Shown piece by piece: positions 16,663-24,661 of a stretch of DNA of 64,000 bases. Below the pieces are notes generated by a model. That model was given only the letters and a program-made list of their open reading frames with translations. It had not been told where the DNA came from and made no database searches. The stretch lies in NCBI GenBank assembly GCA_001899685.1, contig MKWG01000043.1, forward strand, positions 1 to 64,000, in the 5' to 3' direction. The number at the start of each line of letters is the position of its first letter. The stretch's first letter is position 1. A program made the translations under genes and the position numbers. Source of the DNA: Sphingobacteriales bacterium 44-15. Lineage in GTDB: Bacteria > Bacteroidota > Bacteroidia > Chitinophagales > Chitinophagaceae.

Positions 16663-18021
16663 TTATCGTGCCGCAGACGAAGCTTTCGCAATAGCGGACT
16701 CCACAATAGTCACAGCTTCTTTTAATTGCTGCCGTGTGATAATAAGTGGAGGAGAAAGCTGCAGTACATTACCCTGGGAAATTTTGAAGCTCAATCCATT
16801 GCTGAGGCAGTCGTACAATATAAACTCCGATTCCTCTATCGCTTTTTCTTTTGTATTCCTGTCTTTCACCAGTTCTATGCCCCATAAAAGCCCTATCCCC
16901 CTGACATCCCCGATAAGGGAATATTTCTCCTTCATATCATTTAAGACAGATTGCATAAAAGCTGCATCATCATTTACCTTTTGCAGGATATTGTGCTGTT
17001 CAATATACTCCAGCATGGCGGTTGCAGCAACACATCCCAGCGGGCTTTTTTCATGCGTATAATGCCCCAGCGACACGTCAGCGGCAACATTATAGTCGTC
17101 CCTGGCGATCATAGCCGCAACAGGCATGATCCCCGCTCCCAGCCCTTTCCCTACACATACGATATCCGGCTCTATATCGTAATGCTCAAAAGCAAACATC
17201 TTACCGGTACGGCCAAACGCAATGGGGATCTCATCCAGAATGAGCAACACACCATGGCGGGTGCATATCTCCCTTATCTTTTTCCAGTATGCTTTTGACG
17301 GCAATTGTACATCGGTATTGCGAACGGTTTCCGCTATGAAAGCACCTATCTCCCCTTCTTTTTCAATAACATACTCCAGGTATTCAGCATATTTCACATC
17401 ATTGCCGTCATCGCCAAAAATGCCGCGATACGTTGTCGGCGGCGGAATGCGCTCTACGCCCGGCATCAGCGGCCCCATACCCTTCCGGAATACCTGCTCT
17501 CCCCCTGCCGCAATAGCATCAAGAGAGGCGCCGTGAAAAGAGTCCCAGAGAGAAACCACTTTATGTCTTCCCGTAACCACCCTCGCAAGCTTCAGCGCCA
17601 TGCCTATGGCTGAAGTGCCCCCGGGAGCAAACAAAACCCTGTTGAGATTGCCCGGGAATAGTCCTGCAAGCTTTTCAGCCAGCGCTATTGCCGGTATATT
17701 GGTATAACGGCGGGGGCTAAACGGCAAAACATCCATCTGCTTTTTTACCTGCTCTACCACATAGGGATTGCGGTATCCTACCTGGTGCACATTATTACCG
17801 TGAAAATCCATATAGCGCTTCCCGGTCAGGTCGGTGATATATATTCCTTCGCAGGACTGAAGCACATCAAGGCAGGGGGTAGACATAGACTGATGCAGGA
17901 AATACTTTGCATCTGCATCTAAATAATGTTGTGTAGCGGTATCGCTGATCACAGCATACCAGGCTCTACGGGAATCAGACAGGTTAATATCTCCCTCTGT
18001 ACGGTGAAATGAATCTTTCAT
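16663..18021 (-). CDS. Class III PLP-dependent aminotransferase-fold enzyme, PbfA-like
   Basis: 452 aa. The fold-type I, class III pattern is clear: 'FAPGGTSAIGMALKLARVVTGRHKVVSLWDSFHGASLDAIAAGG' near 140, 'GVLLILDEIPIAFGRTGKMFAFEHYDIEPDIVCVGKGLGAGIMPVAAMIA' near 265 with the PLP lysine in VGKGLG. The N-terminal region (EGDIN, YFLHQSMSTPCL, MDFHGNNVHQVGYRNP) closely resembles remembered PbfA sequences, the (R)-1-hydroxy-2-aminoethylphosphonate ammonia-lyase. If so it would act in aminophosphonate breakdown. No phosphonate gene (phnW/X/Y) is nearby, so this assignment is tentative. The class III call is firm. Confidence 0.75.
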   Translation of the reverse strand: MKDSFHRTEGDINLSDSRRAWYAVISDTATQHYLDADAKYFLHQSMSTPCLDVLQSCEGIYITDLTGKRYMDFHGNNVHQVGYRNPYVVEQVKKQMDVLPFSPRRYTNIPAIALAEKLAGLFPGNLNRVLFAPGGTSAIGMALKLARVVTGRHKVVSLWDSFHGASLDAIAAGGEQVFRKGMGPLMPGVERIPPPTTYRGIFGDDGNDVKYAEYLEYVIEKEGEIGAFIAETVRNTDVQLPSKAYWKKIREICTRHGVLLILDEIPIAFGRTGKMFAFEHYDIEPDIVCVGKGLGAGIMPVAAMIARDDYNVAADVSLGHYTHEKSPLGCVAATAMLEYIEQHNILQKVNDDAAFMQSVLNDMKEKYSLIGDVRGIGLLWGIELVKDRNTKEKAIEESEFILYDCLSNGLSFKISQGNVLQLSPPLIITRQQLKEAVTIVESAIAKASSAAR

Positions 18022-18097
18022 GGGGTAAAAATAAATGTTTAGTAATATTAAACATCAAAAAATATGGCTGCGTTTAAAATTTTCCGGAAGATGATAA

Positions 18098-18216
18098 ACG
18101 TGAAAGGTGAGAGATGAGACGGTTCCAAACGTAAGCAAGGTATCCCTTGCGCCTACATACCTTATGCCTTACACCCTCCCCCCTTATCCTTCACATTATT
18201 GCTCACTTACCATCAC
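18098..18216. repeat. Heptad-phased repeat in a divergent spacer
   Basis: From 18098 the sequence can be cut into 7-nt words in one phase: ACGTGAA, AGGTGAG, AGATGAG, then after a weaker middle CTTATGC, CTTACAC, CCTTATC. The first words belong to the CGTGAGA dialect, the later ones to the CCTTATA dialect seen at 37.6 and 40.7 kb. It lies between the PbfA-like and J-protein starts, so it occupies the promoter region of both. Confidence 0.6.
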
Positions 18217-18245
18217 TTTTCTGATCTTTGCTCATCTTTTGCCTG

Positions 18246-18896
18246 ATGACATCATTTAAAGATCATTATAAAACGCTTGGACTTCCCTTCAATGCCTCGC
18301 AGGAAGACGTTAAAAAGAAATTCAGGAAAATGGCTTTGCAATATCACCCTGATACCAATGAAGGGAAGGCTTTTGCGCATAGCCGTTTCCGTGAAATACA
18401 GGAAGCATACGAAATACTGTCGCACCCGCAGTCACGGAGCGATTACAACCGGGAATGGCGGCTGCATTTCCCCGCTTTGGCCGCCTCAGCAGTGCGGCAT
18501 CATACACCCGAATCAATTTTATCAGATACTGTACTACTTCAGCGAAAGGTATTGAACATGGATAGATTCCGGTTCAATAAGGATGGGGCATTCCTGCAGT
18601 TAAAGGAGATTCTTTCTGAAGATAATATTATGCTGCTCAGGCAGGAAGCCTCTCCCGCCATTAAGGAAGAGATCATCAGCGCTGTAATGACAACAGGCGC
18701 CCGGCTGAACACGAAGCATATCCTCTCTCTTTCCGGGATGCTGATTTCACTTGTAAACCCCGGAGAACCATTGTACTCAACTATACTGAGCTGGCAAAAA
18801 GAGGCCAAGCAACAGGCACTCTGGGAAAAATATAAGCCACTGCTTGCCCTGCTGATCGCCGTGGCCTTGTGCGTATTAATATACCTGATTACATAG
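18246..18896 (+). CDS. J-domain protein with a C-terminal membrane anchor
   Basis: 216 aa from the ATG at 18246; a start at 18228 would add six residues. The J-domain (about 4-70) is complete: DHYKTLGLPFNASQEDVKKKFRK, then YHPDTNEG with the HPD triad, then FREIQEAYEILSHPQSRSDYN. No Gly/Phe or zinc-finger region follows. The middle is unknown. Residues about 195-215 (LLALLIAVALCVLIYLIT) form a C-terminal transmembrane helix, so it is a tail-anchored type III J-protein. It would recruit DnaK to the membrane; the client is unknown. Confidence 0.88.
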   Translation: MTSFKDHYKTLGLPFNASQEDVKKKFRKMALQYHPDTNEGKAFAHSRFREIQEAYEILSHPQSRSDYNREWRLHFPALAASAVRHHTPESILSDTVLLQRKVLNMDRFRFNKDGAFLQLKEILSEDNIMLLRQEASPAIKEEIISAVMTTGARLNTKHILSLSGMLISLVNPGEPLYSTILSWQKEAKQQALWEKYKPLLALLIAVALCVLIYLIT

Positions 18897-18902
18897 CCGG
18901 CC

Positions 18903-18975
18903 AAATTGTGAGAAGAGAAACGTGAGACGTGAAAGACCGCTCACATTCAGTATCGTCTCACTTCTCACGTTCGCC
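18903..18975. repeat. Heptad-phased palindrome between convergent genes
   Basis: The left arm is AAACGTGAGACGTGAAAG (near 18917-18934). The right arm is the complementary CGTCTCACTTCTCACGTT (near 18954-18971). Both arms are built of CGTGAGA-like heptamers. It probably acts as a terminator for both convergent genes. Confidence 0.7.
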
Positions 18976-18979
18976 CCCT

Positions 18980-20227
18980 CTATTCTTCCACCAAATGATT
19001 GACGATACGGTAAAAATCTTCTTTCTGCTTTTCGTAGTCTTCTCCCGTGCCCGGGCCATTGAAGCCGGCATGCACTTCTTTTATGGTCCCGTCCCTGCCT
19101 ACAAATACAGTAGTGGGAAATGCAGTTATTTTTTTAAGCTGCGGAATTGTTTTTTCCGTTCGCTGAGGATCAGATACAGCCACCGGAGGTATTAAAACGG
19201 GATAGGTTATTCCCAGCCTTTTCATGAAATTTTTAACAGCCGGCGCTGAACGCGAAAAATCTGCCGTCCGTTCATACGAAAGCCCCATCATTTCCACTCC
19301 CTTATGCTTATATTCACTGTATAACTTATTGATGAACCCTGTTTCATCCATGCAATTCGGGCACCAGCTCCCCATGATCTGGATGATCACGATTTTATTC
19401 CTGAACCGTTCATCAGTAAAAGCAACCATGTTCCCATCCGCATCCTTGAAAGCAAAGTTCAATTTCGGGGAAATGTCCGTATTTAAAAGCTCCCGCAAAG
19501 ATGCCTCCTCCAGTTGTGCGTTATCGTTCCTGGATGCTGTCCAGACCTGTGTAGCGGGACCGCTACCTGAGAAGAAATGCCCCCCGCTGATCGTATTATT
19601 ATTGTCAATCTTTGCAGAAAAATACTGCGCATAGCCTCCGTCAAAACCGGATATTTTAAGCGAGTCGCCATCTACCACTCCCTCAAGAAAGCGGTAGTCG
19701 CCGCTCCGGGTAAGAAAAGATCCCGTAAGATGATTACCGTTTTGCTCAAATACCCCTACCAGTGAAGAGGTCTTCCCTGTAACGGTATCCCTGAAAGCAG
19801 CCGACCAGCGCCCGCTGATATTTGCGGTAATAGCTTTATGGGTTATTATAAACCTGTAGTTCTCATTCCGCCTCGCTGTAAAAGGAATAACAACATCCCT
19901 GTCTGCCAGATGCTTTACCCAGCGGCCAGTCAGCTCATTATCACCAGCACGCCTTACCCTGAATTCCGAATCAAAAAACGGCAGCCTGATGATCACCGAA
20001 TCTCCCTTCTGATCCATATTGTCAACGGCAAGACGATTGCCGGCATTCATAATATACACCAGCTTCCTGCCGGCAGTATCCGTCACCTTAAAATTAAATA
20101 CGATGCCCACCCCGTCATTTCTCTGCAGCACACCCCTCCATACGCCATTTGCAATAACAGCAGCCCGCTGGGCATAACATGAATATATCCCCGGCATCAT
20201 TGCAATAAAGAGTACTATTTTTTTCAT
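18980..20227 (-). CDS. TlpA-like thioredoxin-fold protein, exported
   Basis: 415 aa. A signal peptide (MKKIVLFIAMMPGIYSCYAQ) precedes a beta-rich N-terminal region (about 22-240) with repeated 'SGRWSAAFRDTVTGK' and 'SGGHFFSG' features, as seen in DUF4369-like extensions. The C-terminal TlpA/AhpC-TSA domain (about 250-410) has the redox motif GSWCPNCMDE near 290 and a cis-Pro region 'ITAFPTTVFVGRDG' near 370. It would act as a periplasmic thiol-disulfide reductase. It converges on the J-protein gene and has no evident partner. Confidence 0.85.
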   Translation of the reverse strand: MKKIVLFIAMMPGIYSCYAQRAAVIANGVWRGVLQRNDGVGIVFNFKVTDTAGRKLVYIMNAGNRLAVDNMDQKGDSVIIRLPFFDSEFRVRRAGDNELTGRWVKHLADRDVVIPFTARRNENYRFIITHKAITANISGRWSAAFRDTVTGKTSSLVGVFEQNGNHLTGSFLTRSGDYRFLEGVVDGDSLKISGFDGGYAQYFSAKIDNNNTISGGHFFSGSGPATQVWTASRNDNAQLEEASLRELLNTDISPKLNFAFKDADGNMVAFTDERFRNKIVIIQIMGSWCPNCMDETGFINKLYSEYKHKGVEMMGLSYERTADFSRSAPAVKNFMKRLGITYPVLIPPVAVSDPQRTEKTIPQLKKITAFPTTVFVGRDGTIKEVHAGFNGPGTGEDYEKQKEDFYRIVNHLVEE

Positions 20228-20300
20228 ACGTTTTTAAAAAATAAATATCCCTGAATGTAAGCATTCAGGCAGTGCAAAAAACTTTATCGCGGTACAATGC

Positions 20301-21245
20301 TTAAGATTGCAAATTGTTTAACATATCAGCAGTTATACGGGGAAGGTCATATTCATGCTTCCATCCCCAGTCTTTCCGGGCTACGCTATCGTCTATGCTC
20401 TGCGGCCAGCTTTCTGCAATTTGCTGGCGGTAGTCCGGCTTATACGCTATGGTAAAGTCAGGGATATGCTTTTTTATTTCAGCGGCGATATCTCCGGGAG
20501 AGAAACTAATGGCAGCTACATTATAAGAAGTACGTATGGATATTTTCTTCGCATCTGACTCCATCAGCTCAATGGTGGCGCGGATAGCATCCGGCATATA
20601 CATCATAGGTAAATAGGTATCGGCGCCGAGGAAAGAAGTATAGCTCTTTTCCTCAATTGCTTCCTGAAATATTTCAACAGCATAATCAGTAGTGCCGCCT
20701 CCCGGCGAAGATTTATAGCTGATCAGCCCGGGGTAACGGATGCTCCTCACATCTACGCCAAAACGCTGGTGATAATATTTACACCAGAATTCGCCGGCAT
20801 ATTTGCTGATGCCATACACAGTAGTGGGTTCAATGATAGTTTGCTGGGGACAGTTGTTTTTGGGAGAAGTAGGACCAAACACCGCTATGCTGCTTGGCCA
20901 GTATACTTTCTGCAACTGCTCCTCTCTTGCTATATCCAGTACATTCAGCAGGCTTTGCGTATTGAGGTGCCATGCAAGCCCGGGATTCTTTTCACCGGTG
21001 GCAGAGAGAATAGCGGCGAGCAGATATATTTGTGTAACGTTTTGCCGGATCACCTGTACATGCAGCATTTCCTTGTTCATGACATCCAGCGATACATACG
21101 GCCCCGTGCCTTTCAGTAAATTATTTTCTTCCCTGAGGTCTGAGGCTACCACCTGCGCTTCTCCATATATTTTTCTTAATGCAAGCGTCAGTTCCACGCC
21201 AATCTGGCCGGAAGCCCCGATTACCAGTATCTTTTCTTTTGCCAT
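20301..21245 (-). CDS. SDR-type L-threonine 3-dehydrogenase
   Basis: 314 aa from the ATG at 21245; the upstream extension to 21308 reads through a heptad repeat and is rejected. It shows the Rossmann motif GASGQIGVELTLAL, VYWPSSIAVFGP, the catalytic YGISKYAGEFWCKYY, then GGGTTDYAVEIFQ and TYLPMMYMPDAI. These are hallmarks of the UDP-galactose-epimerase-like threonine dehydrogenases of Bacteroidota and eukaryotes. The enzyme oxidises L-threonine to 2-amino-3-ketobutyrate with NAD+. The partner ligase gene kbl is not in this window. Confidence 0.9.
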   Translation of the reverse strand: MAKEKILVIGASGQIGVELTLALRKIYGEAQVVASDLREENNLLKGTGPYVSLDVMNKEMLHVQVIRQNVTQIYLLAAILSATGEKNPGLAWHLNTQSLLNVLDIAREEQLQKVYWPSSIAVFGPTSPKNNCPQQTIIEPTTVYGISKYAGEFWCKYYHQRFGVDVRSIRYPGLISYKSSPGGGTTDYAVEIFQEAIEEKSYTSFLGADTYLPMMYMPDAIRATIELMESDAKKISIRTSYNVAAISFSPGDIAAEIKKHIPDFTIAYKPDYRQQIAESWPQSIDDSVARKDWGWKHEYDLPRITADMLNNLQS

Positions 21246-21261
21246 AATGTATTCCTTATTG

Positions 21262-21314
21262 AGTGGTAAGAGATAAGTGGTAAGTCGTAAGTATTCAATA
21301 CTTATCACTTATCA
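21262..21314. repeat. Heptad-phased palindrome (AGTGGTA dialect)
   Basis: AGTGGTA-like heptamers (21262-21296) turn at TATTCAATA and return as TATCACT words to about 21314. The same word occurs in the opposite strand at 3348-3375. It lies between the divergent threonine dehydrogenase and cytochrome genes. Confidence 0.75.
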
Positions 21315-21384
21315 GAGGATACAAAAAAAATAAAATTGGGGCATAATGAAGAAATTTTTATTTTAACGTTTAAATTCCACTTCT

Positions 21385-21804
21385 ATGCTTCAAATGCACA
21401 AACGTAAATGTTTTACGATCTTATCTATTTGCGCAATACTGCTTATCGGTGTTGCCGCCACCACCAAAGACGAAAAGCCCAAGCCCAATCTTAAAGTATT
21501 ACCAAAGAACATAGATCATGAAGAGCTGATGAAAATAATGAAAGGCTTTAATGTTTCTCTTGGTGTAAAATGTAATTTCTGCCATGCACAATCAAAGACA
21601 GAGCAAAGGAAGCTTGATTTTGCCAGTGATGAAAAAGAAACCAAGCAGGTAGCAAGAAGCATGATGAAGATGACTGCAAAGATCAACAAAAAGTATTTCA
21701 ACTTCAATAAGGAAGAAGAAGGAAAGTCTTTTGCCGTTACCTGCAAAACCTGCCACAATGGTAAGGAACATCCTGACAGCAGGATAGTATTGCCGGAAGA
21801 ATAA
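21385..21804 (+). CDS. Exported c-type cytochrome, photosynthetic-reaction-centre cytochrome-like fold
   Basis: 139 aa. A signal sequence (about 1-28) is followed by two haem sites: VKCNFCHAQ near 62 and VTCKTCHNGKEHP near 118. The stretch 'NIDHEELMKIMKGFNVSLGVKCNFCH' is typical of the CytoC_RC-like family, a name from tetrahaem cytochromes of phototrophs. Two-haem versions are common in non-phototrophic Bacteroidota. It should carry two covalent haems in the periplasm or at the membrane face. The electron partner is unknown. A second ATG at residue 4 is possible. Confidence 0.85.
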   Translation: MLQMHKRKCFTILSICAILLIGVAATTKDEKPKPNLKVLPKNIDHEELMKIMKGFNVSLGVKCNFCHAQSKTEQRKLDFASDEKETKQVARSMMKMTAKINKKYFNFNKEEEGKSFAVTCKTCHNGKEHPDSRIVLPEE

Positions 21805-21806
21805 TC

Positions 21807-22808
21807 TCAGGACATCATTATTTTTGATATCATCTCTTTCATAAGAGATGCGTCTTCTGTTCCTGCATCATTTACTCCTAAGCTTCTCAGGTTATATTGA
21901 TGCAGGAGCAACAGGGCGCTTTCCACTCCCGCATAACCGTAGTTGCGCGCTGCAAGTTTATAGTCTTTAATAAAAAAAGGGTTGACCCCTATAGCCGCTG
22001 CTGCGCTCTTATCGTCTGAAGCCGGCGCCCCGAAAAGCATATATACTTTACTGAAAAAATTGTAAAGAGCGGGTAAGATCAACTGTACCGGGGCCGCCTT
22101 GGGGTTAGATTCAAAATATTGTATGATCCGTATTGCCTTTGCCATATCCTTTCGCTGCAGGGCTTCCTGCAATTCAAAAACATTATATTCTTTACTTATC
22201 CCCACATACCGCTCTATATCATCTTCGGTTATATCCCGGCGGTTGGCAAGGTTCACCAGAAGCTTGTCGATCTCATTATTGATGCGGTTCATATCATTGC
22301 CAATATGATCCACCAGCAACAATACAGCCTTCTGCGAAATAGAATATCCTTTTTCCACTACCTGCTGGCTTGCCCATTCCGGCAACTGGCTGTCATATAG
22401 CTTTTTGGTGGAAAGCACTACGGCATGCTGCTTCAGGTATTTTGCCAGCTTGCTTCGCCCGTCCAGCTTTTTTTCTTTGTGCGCCACTACCAGGATAGTG
22501 GAAGATAACGGGTTTGCAATATAGGCTTCCAGCTTTTCGATATCCCTCATTTGCTGCGCTTCCTTCAGCAATACTACCTGCCGCTCTGCAAACATCGGGT
22601 AACGGCGGCAGGCATTTATGATATCCGCCCAATTAGCGTCCTTCCCATAAAAAACAGAAAGGTTGAAGGACGCTTCCGATTCAGGCAATAAAGAATGTTC
22701 TGCAAATTCAACCACCTGGTCTATATAAAAGCTTTCCTCCCCTTCCAGCCAGTATACCGGCTTATATATTTTTTTCTTCCAGTCGGAAATGATTTTTTCA
22801 GCGCTCAT
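21807..22808 (-). CDS. holA: DNA polymerase III subunit delta
   Basis: 333 aa, the usual length. 'KPVYWLEGEESFYIDQVVEFAEHSLLPESEASFNLSVFYGKDANWADIINACRRYPMFAERQVVLLKEAQQM' covers the N-terminal AAA-like domain. The region 'YVGISKEYNVFELQEALQRKDMAKAIRII' near 205 and 'ALYNFFSKVYML' near 250 match the HolA C-terminal collar. The delta subunit opens the sliding clamp in the clamp loader. It converges on the cytochrome gene with only 2 bp between stop codons. Confidence 0.93.
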   Translation of the reverse strand: MSAEKIISDWKKKIYKPVYWLEGEESFYIDQVVEFAEHSLLPESEASFNLSVFYGKDANWADIINACRRYPMFAERQVVLLKEAQQMRDIEKLEAYIANPLSSTILVVAHKEKKLDGRSKLAKYLKQHAVVLSTKKLYDSQLPEWASQQVVEKGYSISQKAVLLLVDHIGNDMNRINNEIDKLLVNLANRRDITEDDIERYVGISKEYNVFELQEALQRKDMAKAIRIIQYFESNPKAAPVQLILPALYNFFSKVYMLFGAPASDDKSAAAAIGVNPFFIKDYKLAARNYGYAGVESALLLLHQYNLRSLGVNDAGTEDASLMKEMISKIMMS

Positions 22809-22858
22809 ATCGAAGGCAAGATAGTGGATTTGAGATTTTAAATTTGAGATTTAGGACC

Positions 22859-23584
22859 TCAACTTATAACAATATGCTCCTTATCAAGCAGGGGGAGGCT
22901 TTTGAAGCGCAGGATGATATTGGCCACCGTCACTACATCTTTCTGGCAATACACTGCGATCCGCTGCAGGTCATGCTCCCTGTAATATACATCCCGCACC
23001 ATGCTCCCGTCAATATCATCTTTAGGAGTCTCTATGCCCAATACCGCTGCCAGCAAGTTAAGAGAAATGTAATTTTTATAGTCCCCGAATTTCCAGAGCT
23101 CCATTGTATCAAGCATATTGGTTTCCCATGGTTTTTTAGCGCTTAATTGCAGCATTTCAGGCAGTGCAACATGGTGTATCATCAGCCTGCGGCATATATA
23201 GGGAATATCAAATTCCTTGATGTTATGCCCGGCCAGTATAACGGTATTTCTTTTATCCCTGAACGTATGCAGGATACCCAGGAAATCAAGCAGCAGCTTT
23301 TTTTCATCATCACCGCTCAAAGATTTTAAGCGGAAGCCTGTTTCACCGTTTGCATCCTGGTAAAAACAGCCCGTAGAGATACAAATTATTTTGCCAAATT
23401 CAGCAAGAATACCAGCGCGTTGCGCATACCATTCGGTATGCGAAAAATTTTCTGGCATGGTTTTGGACATCTTGTCCTCCCAGAGCCCCTTCCAGTAGTC
23501 CGGTAAGTGTTGAAAATCAGGCGATGCGGGCACTGTTTCGATATCAAGCACTAATAAATTCGCAAGGTTAACGTTATATACCAT
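22859..23584 (-). CDS. PolB-like predicted 3'-5' exonuclease
   Basis: 241 aa. The DEDD-type exonuclease motifs are present: 'LLVLDIETVPAS' near residue 10 (Asp and Glu), 'VILAGHNIKEFDIPYICRRL' near 118, and 'RIAVYCQKDVVTVANIILRF' near 210 with the last Asp. This matches the predicted 3'-5' exonuclease related to family B polymerases (PF10108-type). It probably trims single-stranded DNA in the cytoplasm; the pathway is unknown. It follows holA upstream on the same strand with a 50-bp gap, so they may be co-transcribed. Confidence 0.87.
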   Translation of the reverse strand: MVYNVNLANLLVLDIETVPASPDFQHLPDYWKGLWEDKMSKTMPENFSHTEWYAQRAGILAEFGKIICISTGCFYQDANGETGFRLKSLSGDDEKKLLLDFLGILHTFRDKRNTVILAGHNIKEFDIPYICRRLMIHHVALPEMLQLSAKKPWETNMLDTMELWKFGDYKNYISLNLLAAVLGIETPKDDIDGSMVRDVYYREHDLQRIAVYCQKDVVTVANIILRFKSLPLLDKEHIVIS

Positions 23585-23591
23585 AACCAGT

Positions 23592-23599
23592 TATTTTTG
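23592..23599 (+). promoter_or_regulatory. Candidate -7 element (TATTTTTG) of the coiled-coil gene
   Basis: TATTTTTG fits TAnnTTTG and lies 25 bp before the start codon. No good -33 TTTG is seen at the right distance. The site falls in the 40-bp gap between two divergent genes. Confidence 0.4.
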
Positions 23600-23624
23600 T
23601 TTAAAATCAAAAAAAGAAACATAT

Positions 23625-24602
23625 ATGAGTGCATCAAATTATCCCTCCGCAACAAGCTCTTCTCAACCACCAAAAAAAGATAATCGCGGCATTATCTATG
23701 GTGTGTTAATAGCAGCATTATTGGGTACCTGGGGTTACATCATTTTTGATAAAAGTAAAACCAAGGAAGTTATCCAGCAAAAGGATGTTCAGTACGCTTC
23801 ACTGGATTCTGTAAGGAACCAGTTGCTTACCGACTACCAGGCAGCAGAAATAAGGCTGGATAAAATGACTTCTGAGAACGCAAAACTCGACAGTCTTGTT
23901 AAAACACGCGACAAGGATGTATCAACAATGCGTTCCAGGATCAAAACGCTTATTACCAAGCAAAATGCCAGCGCTGCCGACCTCGCAGAAGCCCGTAAGC
24001 TGATCAACTCACTTAACGGAAAGATCGAAGAATATGTGAAAGAAATTGAAAGGCTGCAGGGGGAGAACCAGCAGTTGACCGCTGACAAACAGCAGCTTAC
24101 TACAGAAAAGCAGCAACTGACTGATACTTTAAACACCAAGATCACAGAAAACAAGGATCTGACCAGCAAAGTAGATGTTGGCTCTACATTAAATGCATCC
24201 AACTTCCATATTGCAGCTATCAACGAAAAGAAGAACGGTAAAGAGTCTGAAACATCCAAAGCAAAAAGGGCTGATAAATTCAGGGTGTCTTTTGATGTGG
24301 AAAACAGGCTGTCTACTACCGGCACAAAAGATCTTTACGTGATCGTAAGCAGCCCCGAAGGAACAGTGATCAAGGAGGACGGGCTTGGCTCCGGTACTGT
24401 GACTACCAGGGAAGAAGGTGAAAAAGATTTTACCAATAAAGTATCTATTGATTACGAACAGGGCAAGCGCAAAAACGTAAGCTTTGATCTTAAGCAGACC
24501 GATAAATACAAACCGGGTACTTACAAAGTGGAAGTATACCAGAACGGCTTCAAGATCGGCGAAGGATCAGTAACACTGAAGAAAGGCGGACTGTTCGGAT
24601 AG
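23625..24602 (+). CDS. Membrane-anchored coiled-coil protein, conserved hypothetical
   Basis: 325 aa. A proline/serine-rich N-terminal tail is followed by one transmembrane helix (GIIYGVLIAALLGTWGYIIF, about 23-42). A long coiled coil follows (about 55-185), including 'QQLTADKQQLTTEKQQLTDTL' repeats. The C-terminal globular part (about 190-325) has beta character: 'DLYVIVSSPEGTVIKEDGLGSGTVTTREEGEKDFTNKVSIDY' and 'YKPGTYKVEVYQNGFKIGEGSVTLKKGGLF'. The end resembles an Ig-like ligand or partner domain. I do not recognise a named family. A structural or scaffold role at the inner membrane is plausible. Confidence 0.82.
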   Translation: MSASNYPSATSSSQPPKKDNRGIIYGVLIAALLGTWGYIIFDKSKTKEVIQQKDVQYASLDSVRNQLLTDYQAAEIRLDKMTSENAKLDSLVKTRDKDVSTMRSRIKTLITKQNASAADLAEARKLINSLNGKIEEYVKEIERLQGENQQLTADKQQLTTEKQQLTDTLNTKITENKDLTSKVDVGSTLNASNFHIAAINEKKNGKESETSKAKRADKFRVSFDVENRLSTTGTKDLYVIVSSPEGTVIKEDGLGSGTVTTREEGEKDFTNKVSIDYEQGKRKNVSFDLKQTDKYKPGTYKVEVYQNGFKIGEGSVTLKKGGLFG

Positions 24603-24631
24603 TTTTCAATCACTACTATTATTTCATATAT

Positions 24632-24659
24632 ACCCGGGGATCATCTCTCCGGGTTTTTA
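24632..24659 (+). terminator. Terminator after the coiled-coil gene
   Basis: ACCCGGGGA (24632-24640) pairs with TCTCCGGGT (24646-24654) with one wobble, loop of 5 nt, then TTTTT. It sits 30 bp past the stop. Confidence 0.85.
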
Positions 24660-24661
24660 TT

